This document shows positions 43,750 through 55,091 of a stretch of DNA of 64,000 bases, piece by piece. Both the position numbers and the translations under genes were made by a program. The notes beneath the pieces are model-generated. The model saw nothing but the letters and a program-made list of their open reading frames with translations. It ran no database searches and was not told where the DNA came from. Source of the stretch: Haematococcus lacustris (lineage: Eukaryota > Chlorophyta > Chlorophyceae > Chlamydomonadales > Haematococcaceae); assembly GCA_030144725.1 (NCBI GenBank), contig JASKMD010000007.1, positions 5,552,001 through 5,616,000 of the forward strand, read 5' to 3'. Positions within the stretch are counted from its first letter, which is position 1. Each line of letters begins with the position of its first letter.

Positions 43750-45139
43750 CCTAAGCAGAGGTCCACACCCCACAAGCAGACCCCAACCTAGGACATCGGC
43801 AAGACACTACCCCACACCAACGCCCTCCACCCTAGCTCTACACACCTCCCCAGACCCTCCTCACAAAACTACCCACACGAGTTTAAGCCCAGCCCCTCGA
43901 CCTGAAACCTAGAATCCTACCCCCAACACTTAAACCAAGACCACCTAAGCCCCCGGTCCCCTGACACCCAGACAAACCCCCGAAGCTTAGCCCACCCCAC
44001 CCACGGAACGCACCAGAGTCTCAGCAGCAAGCCTGCAGCTCGGTCTGGCTCGACGGGGAAGGGGACGGGCCACTGCAAGGAGAGGCGAACCACTAGCATT
44101 CCCCCCCTGCGCCCTGCCCTCGCCCTGCCTAGGCCTCCCTGCTGCCCTCCCCTCCTCCACTCCTCCTGTCCCAACCCTCCCCTCTGCCCCCTCCTGCCCT
44201 CCCCCCCGCTCCCTCCTAGGCTGTTTGTCAAAACCAGCCCCCCGACGCCTCGGGCCACAACTGGTCGAAGTGGGCAGCGTCCAGCTCCAGGTCCTTGCCC
44301 TTGATGTCAGCTGGGATGACCACCTCCGGCTCCTGCTCCCCCCCCCGCTCCCGCCCGCCCTGCTACTGCCCTTCCCCGCCACCTTCCCCCAGCCCACCCC
44401 CTAGCCCCTGCTCGCCCCCTTCTCCCCCGTCACCCCCCTACCTCTCCTCCCTGCCCCCTCGGGGCCCGAGGCCCTCAGATGAGGGGGCACGGCGGGGCTT
44501 CATGGGGCCCGGGTGGCGCAGGGCGCCCAGGTGCCTGATCAGCAGCATTAGCCTAGTCCGACCTCCTGCAGCCCCCATCCCGTCTCTGAGGCTGGGATCG
44601 TGCCGGGGGCCAGGACGGGGGCGGGGGAGGGGGCGGAGGCGGAGGCTGTGTCGGGGGCAGGGGTTGAATTAGGGGCTAGTGGGCCGTGGCTCAAGGGGCT
44701 CGGGGTCCACCCGTCTGCTCCTCCCCGTGGAAGGCCTTCCCGGTTTGATAGCTCCTGGGGCCCAGCTACAGCACAGCGTTTTGGGAGGACTCCGTGGCTG
44801 GGCCCGTCTTGGGCTGCCTAGGTGTGTTCTAGGGGTGAGTCTGCGCAGCTGGGGGAGCAGGAGGCGCAGGGTCTGTCGCCGAGCAGCTCAGCCGCCCCCT
44901 CCACTGGTCAGGGGCCTACGCGTCGGCCTTTCCCGCGTGGCGGTATAGCAGCACCTACACGAGGCAGGAGGTCCCTCGTTCCCCGCATGGACATGACCAG
45001 CTCCACCGGAGGTGAGCCGGGGGATGTGGGGGGCAAGGCTCTAGCCGTCGTGTTTTCCGCCGCAAGCAGGGCCCTCCGAGCCGGTAGGAGCATCCTAGAC
45101 CCTAAGCCGGAGCTGCTATCAGCTTTACGCCCCCCCCCA
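42275..45139 (+). repeat. 2,865-bp direct duplicate of 36623-39487
   Basis: Matches 36623-39487 at a fixed offset of 5,652 bp without indels. Differences noticed by eye: 38306 A to 43958 C, 38507 C to 44159 A, and 39091 A to 44743 G. It ends in the poly-C run at 45130-45139, where LINE copy C begins. Confidence 0.92.
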
Positions 45140-46008
45140 CTTTTCGCCTCCCGCACTTTTCGCAGCCCGCCGTTTCACGTGGGTCGCGAGTTAGCGCCTC
45201 CTGTTAGCACAGCTAGCGTTTTCGCAGCAGGAGCAGCCGGAGGAGCGTTGTTTCGCAGTATTTGTTGCTAAGGCAGCAAGTCGCGAGTTTCAGCCTGCGG
45301 AGCAGATTAACAGCAAGGAGCAGGAGCTGCGTTAAGGAGGTGTGGTCGTTTTTGTCTGTCTGCTCTCAGCCGCAGCCAGCCGCCACCAGCCGCCACCAGC
45401 CGCCAGCAGCTGCCAGCAGCGCATTTGCGCTTTTCGGCTTCCCGCTACCTAACGTCTGTCAGGTTGCGCCAGCCGCAGCCGTTTCTCTCAGGCGCCGCAA
45501 CCTGAGAGCCTCATCCCAGCCGCCGCTACCTCGCAGCTGCCGCAGGTGTAACCGCTCCAACCGCCTCCAGCAGCCCTTCCAGCCGCAGGTCCTTATCTGT
45601 TGTCGTTGTGTACAGCTGCTGTTGCTGCTACTGCGAGCCACAGCCAGCAGTTCGCGGGAGCCTACAGCGCTATCGGTTTCCTGAGGCAACCGCCTCAACC
45701 GCCGCAGCTTCTGCTCAGCTGCCATCTCGCCTCCCCCCTTCCCCCTCCCCCCGCGTGCCTCGCCTTCTGCCGGCGCTTGTCGCGTCACTGTCAAGGAGAC
45801 GACAACGGTCGAAGGCCCACCGCCGGGGTTCGCTCCACTGACTTCAGTGCGAGCCGGCGTACCTGAGAACCAAGCCTAGCCCCCGGGTCAATGGGGGAAG
45901 GCTGAGTTAAGTGCTCAACCAGTGCGCTTGACCCTTAGTTTGTGCCCGTCTCAAGCTCGCGTGTTGCCTTCGCCTGTGGCCCTCCAGGTTGCTTCGGCTT
46001 ATCGCGTC
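45140..46008 (+). other. LINE copy C 5' UTR / internal promoter region
   Basis: A leader of about 870 bp upstream of the ORF1 ATG. It contains CAGCCGCCAC-type imperfect repeats near 45366-45420 and a short A/T-richer start. It aligns in reverse with 36622-35801 of copy A. L1-like elements carry an internal promoter here (family knowledge); none is recognisable by motif. Confidence 0.6.
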
Positions 46009-49000
46009 ATGGAGGCCAGCTGCAGATCGCAGCAGCTTGTGCCTGTCTTTCGGCACTTGGCGTGGTCCCGGGCCCCTCTCTTGTCCCGGGACCCATGCCC
46101 TCCCCTTTTTGAGCCCCTGGTCGGCGGGCCCATGGCGTGGCTCATGCCAATCGGGCGCGTCGCCAGCAAGGAGCTGCAGCGGCTCCAGCAGCTTAGCCCC
46201 CTGCTGCCTGCCCCTTATGAAGATGCCTGGGCTCTCGCAGAGGCTTGCAGCACAGCTCTGCTGGCTCACAAACAATTGCATGGCAGCGCTGTTGCATCCC
46301 TCTCCACCCTCCACACTGCAGGCCACCCCCACTACAGTTTGGTGGTCGTGCATGATGCTGCCAGCATGGAGGGCAGGGCCTTGGACTCCCAATTCATCTC
46401 CCAGCCGTGGTTGGAGGTGCCTCTCTTTGGCCGGAGCGTGCGTGTGCCCGTGGAGCCCATGGACCATGGCCCCCCCCCAGGTGCAGTCAAGCTGGTCTTC
46501 CACCACCACTACCCCCTGGCGTCTAGGGAGGGTCTGGTAGAGGGGGTGCTCAAGGCAGTGGGGTACAAGGTCAGCCCGGCCCCAACAGCGGGCTTGCCGG
46601 AGGCCCTGGACCTGCACACAGCAGTCGTGCTTAGCGAGCGGCTGGGTGCCCATTCCCGCACCAGCAGTTTCTGGGGGTCGCCAGGGGGTAACGGGGCCAT
46701 AGTGGAGGCTGTCGTGGTGCCCCCTCTAGGGGACCCGAAGCTAGCCCTGCTGCCTGAGGTGTATGCCACCCCTACTGGCTGGGGCAAGCTGCAGATCCTG
46801 CAGCTGTGGGGGGACACACAGCCTCTGCTCGACCAAGGACCCCCCCCTGCCCAGGCTCCTGCCCAGCCACCAGGTGACCCCCCTGCTCAACCTCCCCCGC
46901 CTCCCCCTGCCCATCCTCCTCCCCAACCCCCTGCCCAGCCTTCTGGTGGACCCCCCGTTCATCCTCCCCCGCCTCCCCCTGCTCAACCTCCCCCACCACC
47001 CCCTTCCCAGCCCCGTGCCCAGCCACCAGGTGACCCCCCTGCTCGATCTCCCCCTCCACCCCCTGCCCAGCCCCATACCCAGTCACCAGGTGACACCCTT
47101 GCTCAACCTCCCCCTCCTCCCCCTTCCCATCCTCCTCCTCAGCCCCCTGCCCAACTCCCTTCCCAGCCTCCTGGTGACCCCCTTGCTCTACCTCCCCCGC
47201 CCCCCCCTGCTCAACCTACCCCACCACACCCTGCTCAGCCCCCGACCCAGTCACCAGGTGACCCCCCAGCTCTACCTCCCCTTCCACCCACAGCCCATCC
47301 TTCTCCCCACCCCCCGGTCCAGCCCCCTGCCCAGCCTGCTGGTGACTCCCTGGCTCTACCTCCACCGCCTCCCCCTGCTCAACTTCCCCCACCTCCCTCT
47401 GCCCAGCCCCCTGCCCAGCCACCATGTGCTTCCCCTGCGCAAGCTCCCCCACCACCCTCTGCTCAGCCCCTCGCCCAACCTCCAGGTGTTCCCCCTGCCC
47501 TACAAGTCGCAGAGGGGCAGGTAACAGGCAAGGGCACGACAGGTGAAGGGTCTCTTCGGGAGGTGCTCGGAGTTCAGTGGCAACAGCATCTACACATCTC
47601 ACCTCTTAAGGGTAGCACCCTTGGAGATGGGGGGGCCCGGGGGGCGCAGAGGGCCGAAGTGGCTGAGCAGCAGCAGCAGCACAACCCTACCTCCCGGGAC
47701 CCTGACCCTGCCTCAGCTGCTGCCGCCCCCCTCCAGCGCACCTCAGATGGGGGTGGCACAGCTGGGGATGAGGGGGCCCGGGTGGCGCAGGCCGCCAAGG
47801 GTGATCAGCAACAGCAGACGCTGCATAGCCCTACCTCTCGGGGCCCTCACCCTGCCTCAGCTGCTGCCGCCCCCCTCCAGCGCACCTCAGTTGGGGGTGG
47901 CACGGCTGGGGATGAGGGGGCCCGGGTGGTGCAAGGCGCCCAGGTGGTCCAGCAGCGGCAGCAGCACAGCCCTACCTCCCGGGACCCTAACCCTGCCTCA
48001 GCTGCTGCCGCCCCCCTCCAGCGCACCTCAGATGGGGGTGGCACAGCTGGGGATGAGGGGGCCCGGGTGGTGCAGGGTGCCCAGGTGGTCCAGCAGCGGC
48101 AGCAGCACAGCCCTACCTCCCGGGTCCCTAACCCTGCCTCAGCTGCTGCCGCCCCCCTCCAGCGCACCTCAGATGGGGGTGGCACAGCTGGGGATGAGGG
48201 GGCCCGAGTGGCGCAAGGCGCCCAGGGTGCTCAGCAGCAGCAGACGCTGCATAGCCCTACCTCCCGGGGCCCTCACTCTGCCTCAGCTGTTGCCGCCCCC
48301 CTCCAGCGCACCTCAGATGGGGGTGGCACAGCTGGGGATGAGGGGGCCCGGGTGGCGCAGGGCGCCCAGGGTGCTCAGCAGCAGCAGACGCTGCATAGCC
48401 CTACCTCCCGGGGCCCTCACCCTGCCTTAGCTGCTGCCGCCCCCCTCCAGCGCGCCTCAGTTGGGGGTGGCACCGCTGGGGATGAGGGGGCCCGGGTGGC
48501 GCAGGGCGCCCAGGTGACCCAGCAGCAGCAGCAGCACAACCCTGGGGTGGGAGCGGGGGCGGGAACAGAGGCTGTAACGGGGGCGGGGGATGAGTCAGGG
48601 GCTAGAGGGCCAGGGCTCAAGGGTCTCGGGATCCACCCGTCTGCTCCGCCCCGTGGAAGGCCTTCCCGGTTCGATAGCTCCTGGGGCCCAGCTACAACAG
48701 AGCTTTCTGGGGGGACTCCGTGGCTGGGCCCGTCCTGGGCTGCCCGGGTGTGCTCAAGGGGTGAGTCAGCGCAGCCGGGGGAGAAGGAGGCGCAGGGTCT
48801 GTCGCCGAGCAGCCCAGCCGCCCCCTCCACTGGTCAGGGGCTCGCGAGTCGGCCTTTCCAGCTTGGCGGTGCAGCAGCTCCTACACGAGGCAGGAGGTCC
48901 CTTCTTCCCCGCTTGGACATGACCAGCTCCACCGGAGGTAAGTCGGGGGATGTGGGGGCCAAGGCTCTAGCCGTCGTGTTCTCCGCCGCTAGCAGGGCCC

Positions 49001-49299
49001 TCCGAGCCGGTAGGAGCACCCTAGACCCTCAGCCGGAGCTGCTATCAGCTCTCCTCTCCTCCCCCTCCGCCTCGCCCGCTGCTACCCAAGACGAGGCCAC
49101 TCGGCCCGATTGCGGAGGGGCAGAGTCGCTGGACGGCAGGGCTATCACGGCTAGTCAGCCGCAGGCTTCCGCCACTCCTCACCAGCGCACCTCAGCTGGG
49201 GGTGGCACTGCTGGCACAGAAGGGGCGAGGATGGTGCCTGTAGCGCAGCAGCAACAGCAACAGCAGCAGCAGCAGCAGCGGCAACAGCACCGGCAACAG

Positions 49300-49330
<31 letters not shown>

Positions 49331-51180
49331 GGGCTGGGGCTGGGGCTGGGGCTGGGGCTGGGGCTGGGGCTGGGGCTGGGGCTGGGGCTGGGGCTGGGGC
49401 TGGGGCTGGGGCTGGGGCTGGGGCTGGGGCTGGGGCTGGGGCTGGGGCTGGGGCTGGGGCTGGGGCTGGGGCTGGGGCTGGGGCTGGGGCTGGGGCTGGG
49501 GCTGGGGCTGGGGCTGGGGCTGGGGCTGGGGCTGGGGCTGGGGCTGGGGCTGGGGCTGGGGCTGGGGCTGGGGCTGGGGCTGGGGCTGGGGCTGGGGCTG
49601 GGGCTGGGGCTGGGGCTGGGGCTGGGGCTGGGGCTGGGGCTGGGGCTGGGGCTGGGGCTGGGGCTGGGGCTGGGGCTGGGGCTGGGGCTGGGGCTGGGGC
49701 TGGGGCTGGGGCTGGGGCTGGGGCTGGGGCTGGGGCTGGGGCTGGGGCTGGGGCTGGGGCTGGGGCTGGGGCTGGGGCTGGGGCTGGGGCTGGGGCTGGG
49801 GCTGGGGCTGGGGCTGGGGCTGGGGCTGGGGCTGGGGCTGGGGCTGGGGCTGGGGCTGGGGCTGGGGCTGGGGCCGTGCCTTCTCCGATGGTTTGGGATC
49901 GCCCACGCCTTCCCCGTCCCTTGCCCACTACCCTCTTCCCAACGCCCACCACCTTCCAGCCTAGCGCCTTGGGGGCCTTCGTGGCTCGGGCGCATGCGCC
50001 TTGCTCCGTCCCGCCCCGTTGCGCGCTTTCCCCACACGCCCCTCTCCCCACCCCTCTTCCCTCTGGCCCTCTCAGCCCCCCTTGGGCCGCCCCTCCCCCC
50101 CTTGTTTACCCTCCCGCTGTCCATCCCGTGCCTCTTGAGGGGTCTGTTGCCACTGGCTCCCTTGCCGGTAATACCCCATCAGCCTCTCCGCGCTCCCCGG
50201 GGCACTTGGGGTTGCTGGGCAAGGCCCTCTTTAAGGGCGCGGTGCTGGCCTCCAAGGGCAAGCTCGCTGCCCGTAAGCTGAGAGATGCCACAGCTAGGGG
50301 CCTAGCCGCAGCCGGGCAGTGGGTGGGGGGGGAACCTTCCGCCAGCTCTCCCTCCCTTGACCCCATGGACGCCGAGGCAGCGGCCCACACCGCTCCTTGC
50401 CGCACGGAGGTCACGGGGCCTGGCGCAGTTGCCCCTCTCCCAGCCCAGGAGCTTGGTCCCTCCACCGGGCTGGGCTCCCGGCTCGGCACGGTGCGGGTTG
50501 GGCCCGGTGAGCTGCAGGGTAGTCAGCCTCCCCGCTGGCTTGACACCGCCGCGAGGGCACCTCCGCGCCCCTCCCCGGATGACAGGAGGGCTAGGCGGGA
50601 GGAGCGGCTGCGGGAGGCCCAGTGTAGGTCGAGGCGAGTCAGCTCGCAGCCAGCTACCCAGCCTACCAGAGGGGGGCCTAGCCGGCGCCGGTATGGCATT
50701 CCCTCTTCCGGTTCCAGCTCTGAGGAGTGGGAGGCACGGCGTGCTGGGCACCAGCAAGCTGGCAGGCAGCGTGCTGCGCAGCTTGGCCATGGGTCCCCAC
50801 ACGTGCGCCGCTACGGGTTGCTCAGCCCCTCTGCTAGCCTGGCCAGCTCGCTGGGGATCTCCTGTGACAGCCCTGTAGTTGAGTCAGCAGGGCCCCGGGA
50901 AGGGAGGTTGAGGGTGCCTAAGCGGCAGCAGCCCGAGCAGGCAGCTCAGCTTGGGGAGGAGGTCGAGCAGCTCGGTCCTCTGCCCCTGCGGCCCCCGCTG
51001 GCCATCTACTCACGTGAGCCTCGGATCCGTCTGCGCCGCCCGGGGGCCAAGTTGGCGTGCATTGAGGCCACCCCGCCCCCACCCCCCGGCCCTCCTCCTT
51101 TGCCAGGTCCGCCTCCCCTTCCAAGCCCACCCACCCTCCTCCACACACGCGTAGCCCGCGCGGGGGCAAGCCAGGACTAG
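46009..51180 (+). CDS. LINE copy C ORF1, 1,723 aa
   Basis: An intact frame from the ATG at 46009 (the frame is open from 45922 via a non-ATG codon). It has the same architecture as copy A: N-terminal globular part, Pro-rich region (about 46830-47510), six 48-residue repeats (about 47690-48530), a Ser-rich unique part, poly-Gln (49246-49330), Ala-Gly array (49331-49874) and a basic C-terminus with [10 protein letters not shown] and [12 protein letters not shown]. Differences from A are mostly substitutions plus repeat-number changes, which suggests the frame was kept under selection or that both copies are young. Function is inferred as an RNA-binding ORF1 protein from its position only. Confidence 0.82.
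49331..49874. repeat. (GGGGCT)n array in LINE copy C ORF1, about 90 copies
   Basis: Pure hexamer, coding Ala-Gly in ORF1, placed directly after a CAG run. The array is on the G-rich sense strand of the LINE transcript, so RNA G-quadruplex potential is expected. Confidence 0.95.
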
Positions 51181-51182
51181 CC

Positions 51183-54100
51183 ATGCAGCGCCCAGGTGTG
51201 GCCGCCAGGTTCTTGGCAGTCACCCTCAACGTGCAGGGCCTTGCCCAGCCGCACAAACTGCAGGCCCTGCTTGACTGGGCCGCTGACAGCCCGGCGCAGG
51301 TAGCTTTCCTTCAAGAGTGCCATAGGGCGGAGAGCGTGTGGCAGTGGGCAGAAGCCCAATCGGGGGCCAAGCCCGCCTGGCGGGGGCAGTGGTTTTACAC
51401 CCCCGGCACCGGCAGCTCCCAAGGCTGCCTGGTATTGGTCAAGCCCTCCACCATCCTCCAGGGGTGCACCCAGGTGCAGCTGCAGGCAGAGGGGGCCCAG
51501 GGGCGGGTGCTGCGGGTAGACGGGGAGCTCGCAGGCAGGCCGGTGTCCCTAGTGTGCGTGTACGCCCCGGCGCAGCAGGCAGAGCGGCCAGCGTTCTACG
51601 CAGAGTGCCTCCCCGCTTGCCTCCCGCCAGCCGCCGACCGCCGCCTCCTCCTCATGGGGGGCGACTTCAACTGCATCCTAGCCCCCGTGGACAGAGTGGG
51701 CATCCCGCAGGGCTCGCAGCATGGGGAGGCCTGGGTGGGCAGCCGAGGCCAGGGGGCGGAGCAGCTGCGGCAGCTGGTGGGTGAGCGGGGGTTGGTGGAC
51801 CCGTGGCGCCATCTGCACCCCTCCAAGAGAGACCTCACCCACTTCAGCGAGCGTTGGCAGACGGGTGCGCGCCTCGACCGGTGGTACATCTCGGAGGAGC
51901 TGGTGCAGTGGCAGCTGGACAGCGCCATCCAGGGTGTGCTGCCAGTGCCCACCGACCACCGGCCCGTGTCAGTGGCAGTGTGCCCCCCCGACCTGCCTCT
52001 CACCGTCCCCGCTCCCTGGCAGCTGCACCCCGCCCACCTCGACAACCCTGACCTGCTGGACTGCCTCAAGGACTTCCTGCAGGCGGAGGCACATCACCAC
52101 GAGGCTGCGAGTCAGCTGGGGCTGCCTAGGGATGGGCACAGGGCTAGGTGGGCCCGCATCAAGCAAGGCATGGCCATGCGTGCCCAGCACTTCCTGCGGG
52201 CCCAGCGCCGCGCGCAGCGTGACCTGCAGCAGCGCAGGGAGAAGGCGGCAGCAGTGGCCAGGGCTCACCTCGTGCGGCAGCTGGTGCGGGTGGAGCGAGA
52301 GGGGGAGGCTGAGGTGCAGGCGGCGCAGCACCTGGGAGAGGCCGCAGCCCTGGCGGGTGTGGGGGCGAGGGAGCAGGGGGCCCAGCAGTCCCTGCTGGCC
52401 AGCGCAGTCCTCGACCAGTACTACGGCGACCGCTCCTCCTTCTACTTCTACCATCGCGACCAGCCCGCGCACACCCCCACCCTCATCTCCTCTCTCCAGC
52501 TCCCCGGCCAGCCAGGTCAGCCAGCAGACCTCACCACGCCGGCCGGGGTGAAGGCAGCGTGCAGGGCTTTCCAGCAGCACTACTCAGCCGCCGAGCCTAC
52601 CGGAGTCTACGCAGCCAAGCCGGTGGACACAGCTGCGCGCGCCACGCTGCTCGGCAGCCTCACCTCCCACCTCACCCCCACCCAGGCCAGGGCTGCTGAG
52701 GGCCCCAATGGCAGCCCTATGCTGTCAGAGGAGGAGCTGGGCCGGGCTCTGCAGGGCTGCGCGCACAGCAAGGCCCCGGGGCTAGATGGGCTGCCCATGG
52801 AGGTCTACGACCGGCTGTGGGTGGAGCTAGGGCGGCCGCTGCGGGCCATGTTGCAAGAGGCCCTGGCAGACACCGCTGACCCTGCCCCGCTGGCTGAGTT
52901 CCTGACCGGCATCATCACCCTCGTGCCCAAGGCTGGCAAGCCGAGGGACCAGGTGGCCGGCTACCGCCCCATCACGCTCCTCAACTGCGACGTGCGCCTG
53001 GTGGCCAGGGCAGTGGAGGACCGGCTGCAGCTGCCCTTGGACCTGCTGGTGTCCCCCTCTCAATCGGCCTTCATCCTGGGCAGGGACATCAGCGACAGCG
53101 TGCAGTTCCACCTGGGCCTGCTGGAGTACCTGCAGCAGCGGGGCAGCCCAGCATGGCTGTTGTTGCTGGACCTAGCGGGGGCCTATGACAACGTGTCCTG
53201 GGGCTTGCTCCAGGACACGATGGAGGCCATGGGGTTCTGCCGGGAGGGGCATGTGCGCTGGGCTCAGCTGCTGCACCGGGGTGCCACGAGCCAGGTGCTG
53301 GTCAACGGCCACCTCACCGACAGCTTCCCCCTTGCGTCGGGGCTGCTGCAGGGCAGCGGGGCCTCCCCGCTCTACTGGTGCATCGTGCTCCAGCCGCTGG
53401 TCAGCTACCTCAGCTCGCTCCAGCTGGCAGGCCGCATCAGCACCCCCATCATCCCCTCCAGCCCTCTGGCCATGCACAGGGCCGCCCTAACCCCAGCGCT
53501 CCCTTCCAAGGAGTATGCGGACGACCTCACCATCGTGGTGCTCGATCGGGTCAGAGACGGGAAGGTGGTAGTGGAGGCCCTGGGCCTGTTCCGCGCCGCT
53601 GGGGGCCCTGCGCTTAGCGCGAGCAAGAGCTCAGCCCTGCCGTGCGCCCAGCCAGAGCCTGGGCCGGGTAACCAGGAGGGCTCGGGCCCCGAGGGGGCGG
53701 GGAGGGGAGGAAGGGGGGGTGACGGGGGGAAAGGGGGCGGGCAGGGGCAGGTGGGCGAGCAGGGGCTAGGGGGTGGGCCGGGGGAAGGTGGCGGGCAACG
53801 GCAGCAGGCGGGCGGGCGGGAGCAGGGTGGGGAGCAGGAGCCGGAGGAGGTCATCCCAGCTGTCCGAGTGGGGGTGCCCGTGCGCCACCTAGGGGTCCCT
53901 CTTGGGGCGGCCTCCTACACTGCCACCAGCGAGGCCGCCTTCGGTGGGGCGGCCGCAGCCATGATGGCAGCCTCCCTCCCTTGGCGGCCCCAAGGCCTCA
54001 ACCTCCTGGGGCGGGTGCAGGTGGCACAGCAGTGCCTGGCCTCCAAGTCCATCTACCAGATGGCCTTCGTGCAACCCTCCGCTCCTCTGGCGCAAGCCAT

Positions 54101-55091
54101 GGCCTTGGCTGTCAACCGCTTTGTGGCAGCCTCAGACCTGCCCCAGGAGCGCAGCCCCAACAGCAGCCGCCTCTACCCTAGCAAGGCCATCTGCGTGTTG
54201 CCCCGGGGGGAGGGAGGGGTGGGGCTTCCCGACCTGGGGGTCACCAGCACGGCCATGCTGGCGAAGATGCTGGCCCAGCTCTGGTCGCCCAGGGTTCGAC
54301 CCTGGCAGCCTCTGACCCACAGCCTGCTGGCAGACCCCTCCCACGGCCTCAGCACGTGGGTCATCACCGACCCCACCGCCCCCCCCTCGCGAGGCATCAG
54401 CCCGCGGCTGCAAGCTCACGTGGCGGCCCTGGCTGAGCTCAAGCTGTTCCGTGCGGTGCCCCCCGCTAGCCAGTCCTTCTTTTCGGTGCTGACGGAGCCG
54501 CTGTGGTACAACGCGCAAGTCCGCATGAACCCAGCAGCTAGGGAGGCAGCAGCTGAGCAGGGATGGACCCACGTCCGCCACGTGAGGGAGGCCCTCCACA
54601 GCCCCCAGCTGGAGGGGGAGGCCGGCTGGGCTGCGGATCTGGTCAGGGCTTGCCTCCCCGAGCCCTGGCAGGGCATGGTGGACCGCATGCAGCCTCCACA
54701 GCCGGAGTGGGAGTGCCTAAGGGTTGGGCCAGGGGTGGGTTTTGTGATGAGGCGCACCCCCTTGCTCCAGCCCTCCCACTGGGTGGGCCCCAACGGCCGC
54801 CTCTACCCCCTAGACCCCACAGGGCAGGGGCCCCTCGGGGCTTTCTGGGCGGAGGAGGGGGCGGCCTGGGAGCCAGCAGCGGTGACCCGGCTTAACAAGC
54901 CCAGCTACAGGCTGACCTCGGAGGAGCGAGCCACCCACCTCCGACCTCTACCCGCCCAGCGTCACATGGCGCAGGAGCAGGCTCAGGGGCAGGAGCTAGG
55001 AGGGGCCCAGGGGGTCGGGCAGGGGAGGGGGGCGGGCAAGGGGGCGGGGCGGGGGCAGGGGGCGAGGGCGTGGAGGAGGTGCAGGGCGTAG
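51183..55091 (+). CDS. LINE copy C ORF2 main part: APE endonuclease and reverse transcriptase
   Basis: 1,302 codons from the ATG at 51183, which follows the ORF1 stop by two bases and lies in a different frame. Endonuclease at residues 1 to about 265: NVQGL, FLQECHR, GDFN at about 160-163, and TDHRPV. The endonuclease frame is intact here, unlike in A and B. Reverse transcriptase at about 530-830: KAPGLDGLPMEVYD, PKAGKPRDQVAGYRPITLLN, SAFILGRDISDS, LLDLAGAYDNVSW, LASGLLQGSGASPLYW, catalytic YADD at about 778-781, and a thumb-like region with VPVRHLGVPLGA. A Gly-rich linker (about 53680-53850) separates palm and thumb motifs. The frame ends at 55091 in a G-rich run; copy A reads through at this place, so this is a frameshift mutation. 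Confidence 0.9.
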   Translation: MQRPGVAARFLAVTLNVQGLAQPHKLQALLDWAADSPAQVAFLQECHRAESVWQWAEAQSGAKPAWRGQWFYTPGTGSSQGCLVLVKPSTILQGCTQVQLQAEGAQGRVLRVDGELAGRPVSLVCVYAPAQQAERPAFYAECLPACLPPAADRRLLLMGGDFNCILAPVDRVGIPQGSQHGEAWVGSRGQGAEQLRQLVGERGLVDPWRHLHPSKRDLTHFSERWQTGARLDRWYISEELVQWQLDSAIQGVLPVPTDHRPVSVAVCPPDLPLTVPAPWQLHPAHLDNPDLLDCLKDFLQAEAHHHEAASQLGLPRDGHRARWARIKQGMAMRAQHFLRAQRRAQRDLQQRREKAAAVARAHLVRQLVRVEREGEAEVQAAQHLGEAAALAGVGAREQGAQQSLLASAVLDQYYGDRSSFYFYHRDQPAHTPTLISSLQLPGQPGQPADLTTPAGVKAACRAFQQHYSAAEPTGVYAAKPVDTAARATLLGSLTSHLTPTQARAAEGPNGSPMLSEEELGRALQGCAHSKAPGLDGLPMEVYDRLWVELGRPLRAMLQEALADTADPAPLAEFLTGIITLVPKAGKPRDQVAGYRPITLLNCDVRLVARAVEDRLQLPLDLLVSPSQSAFILGRDISDSVQFHLGLLEYLQQRGSPAWLLLLDLAGAYDNVSWGLLQDTMEAMGFCREGHVRWAQLLHRGATSQVLVNGHLTDSFPLASGLLQGSGASPLYWCIVLQPLVSYLSSLQLAGRISTPIIPSSPLAMHRAALTPALPSKEYADDLTIVVLDRVRDGKVVVEALGLFRAAGGPALSASKSSALPCAQPEPGPGNQEGSGPEGAGRGGRGGDGGKGGGQGQVGEQGLGGGPGEGGGQRQQAGGREQGGEQEPEEVIPAVRVGVPVRHLGVPLGAASYTATSEAAFGGAAAAMMAASLPWRPQGLNLLGRVQVAQQCLASKSIYQMAFVQPSAPLAQAMALAVNRFVAASDLPQERSPNSSRLYPSKAICVLPRGEGGVGLPDLGVTSTAMLAKMLAQLWSPRVRPWQPLTHSLLADPSHGLSTWVITDPTAPPSRGISPRLQAHVAALAELKLFRAVPPASQSFFSVLTEPLWYNAQVRMNPAAREAAAEQGWTHVRHVREALHSPQLEGEAGWAADLVRACLPEPWQGMVDRMQPPQPEWECLRVGPGVGFVMRRTPLLQPSHWVGPNGRLYPLDPTGQGPLGAFWAEEGAAWEPAAVTRLNKPSYRLTSEERATHLRPLPAQRHMAQEQAQGQELGGAQGVGQGRGAGKGAGRGQGARAWRRCRA

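Larger units (their letters stand above)
36623..45139 (+). mobile_element. Rearranged mosaic LINE copy B, partly duplicated in tandem
   Basis: Reading left to right: ORF2 5' part (36623-38097, plus); an inverted 3' fragment (38098-38819, minus); ORF1 from its repeat region to the end (38820-41791, plus); ORF2 5' part (41794-43749, plus); a second copy of the inverted fragment (43750-44471); and ORF1 again (44472-45139). Segment 36623-39487 equals 42275-45139 with an offset of 5,652 bp and only three base differences noticed. Both ends abut the 5' ends of LINEs A and C. It contains stops and frameshifts and is not functional. Confidence 0.88.
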
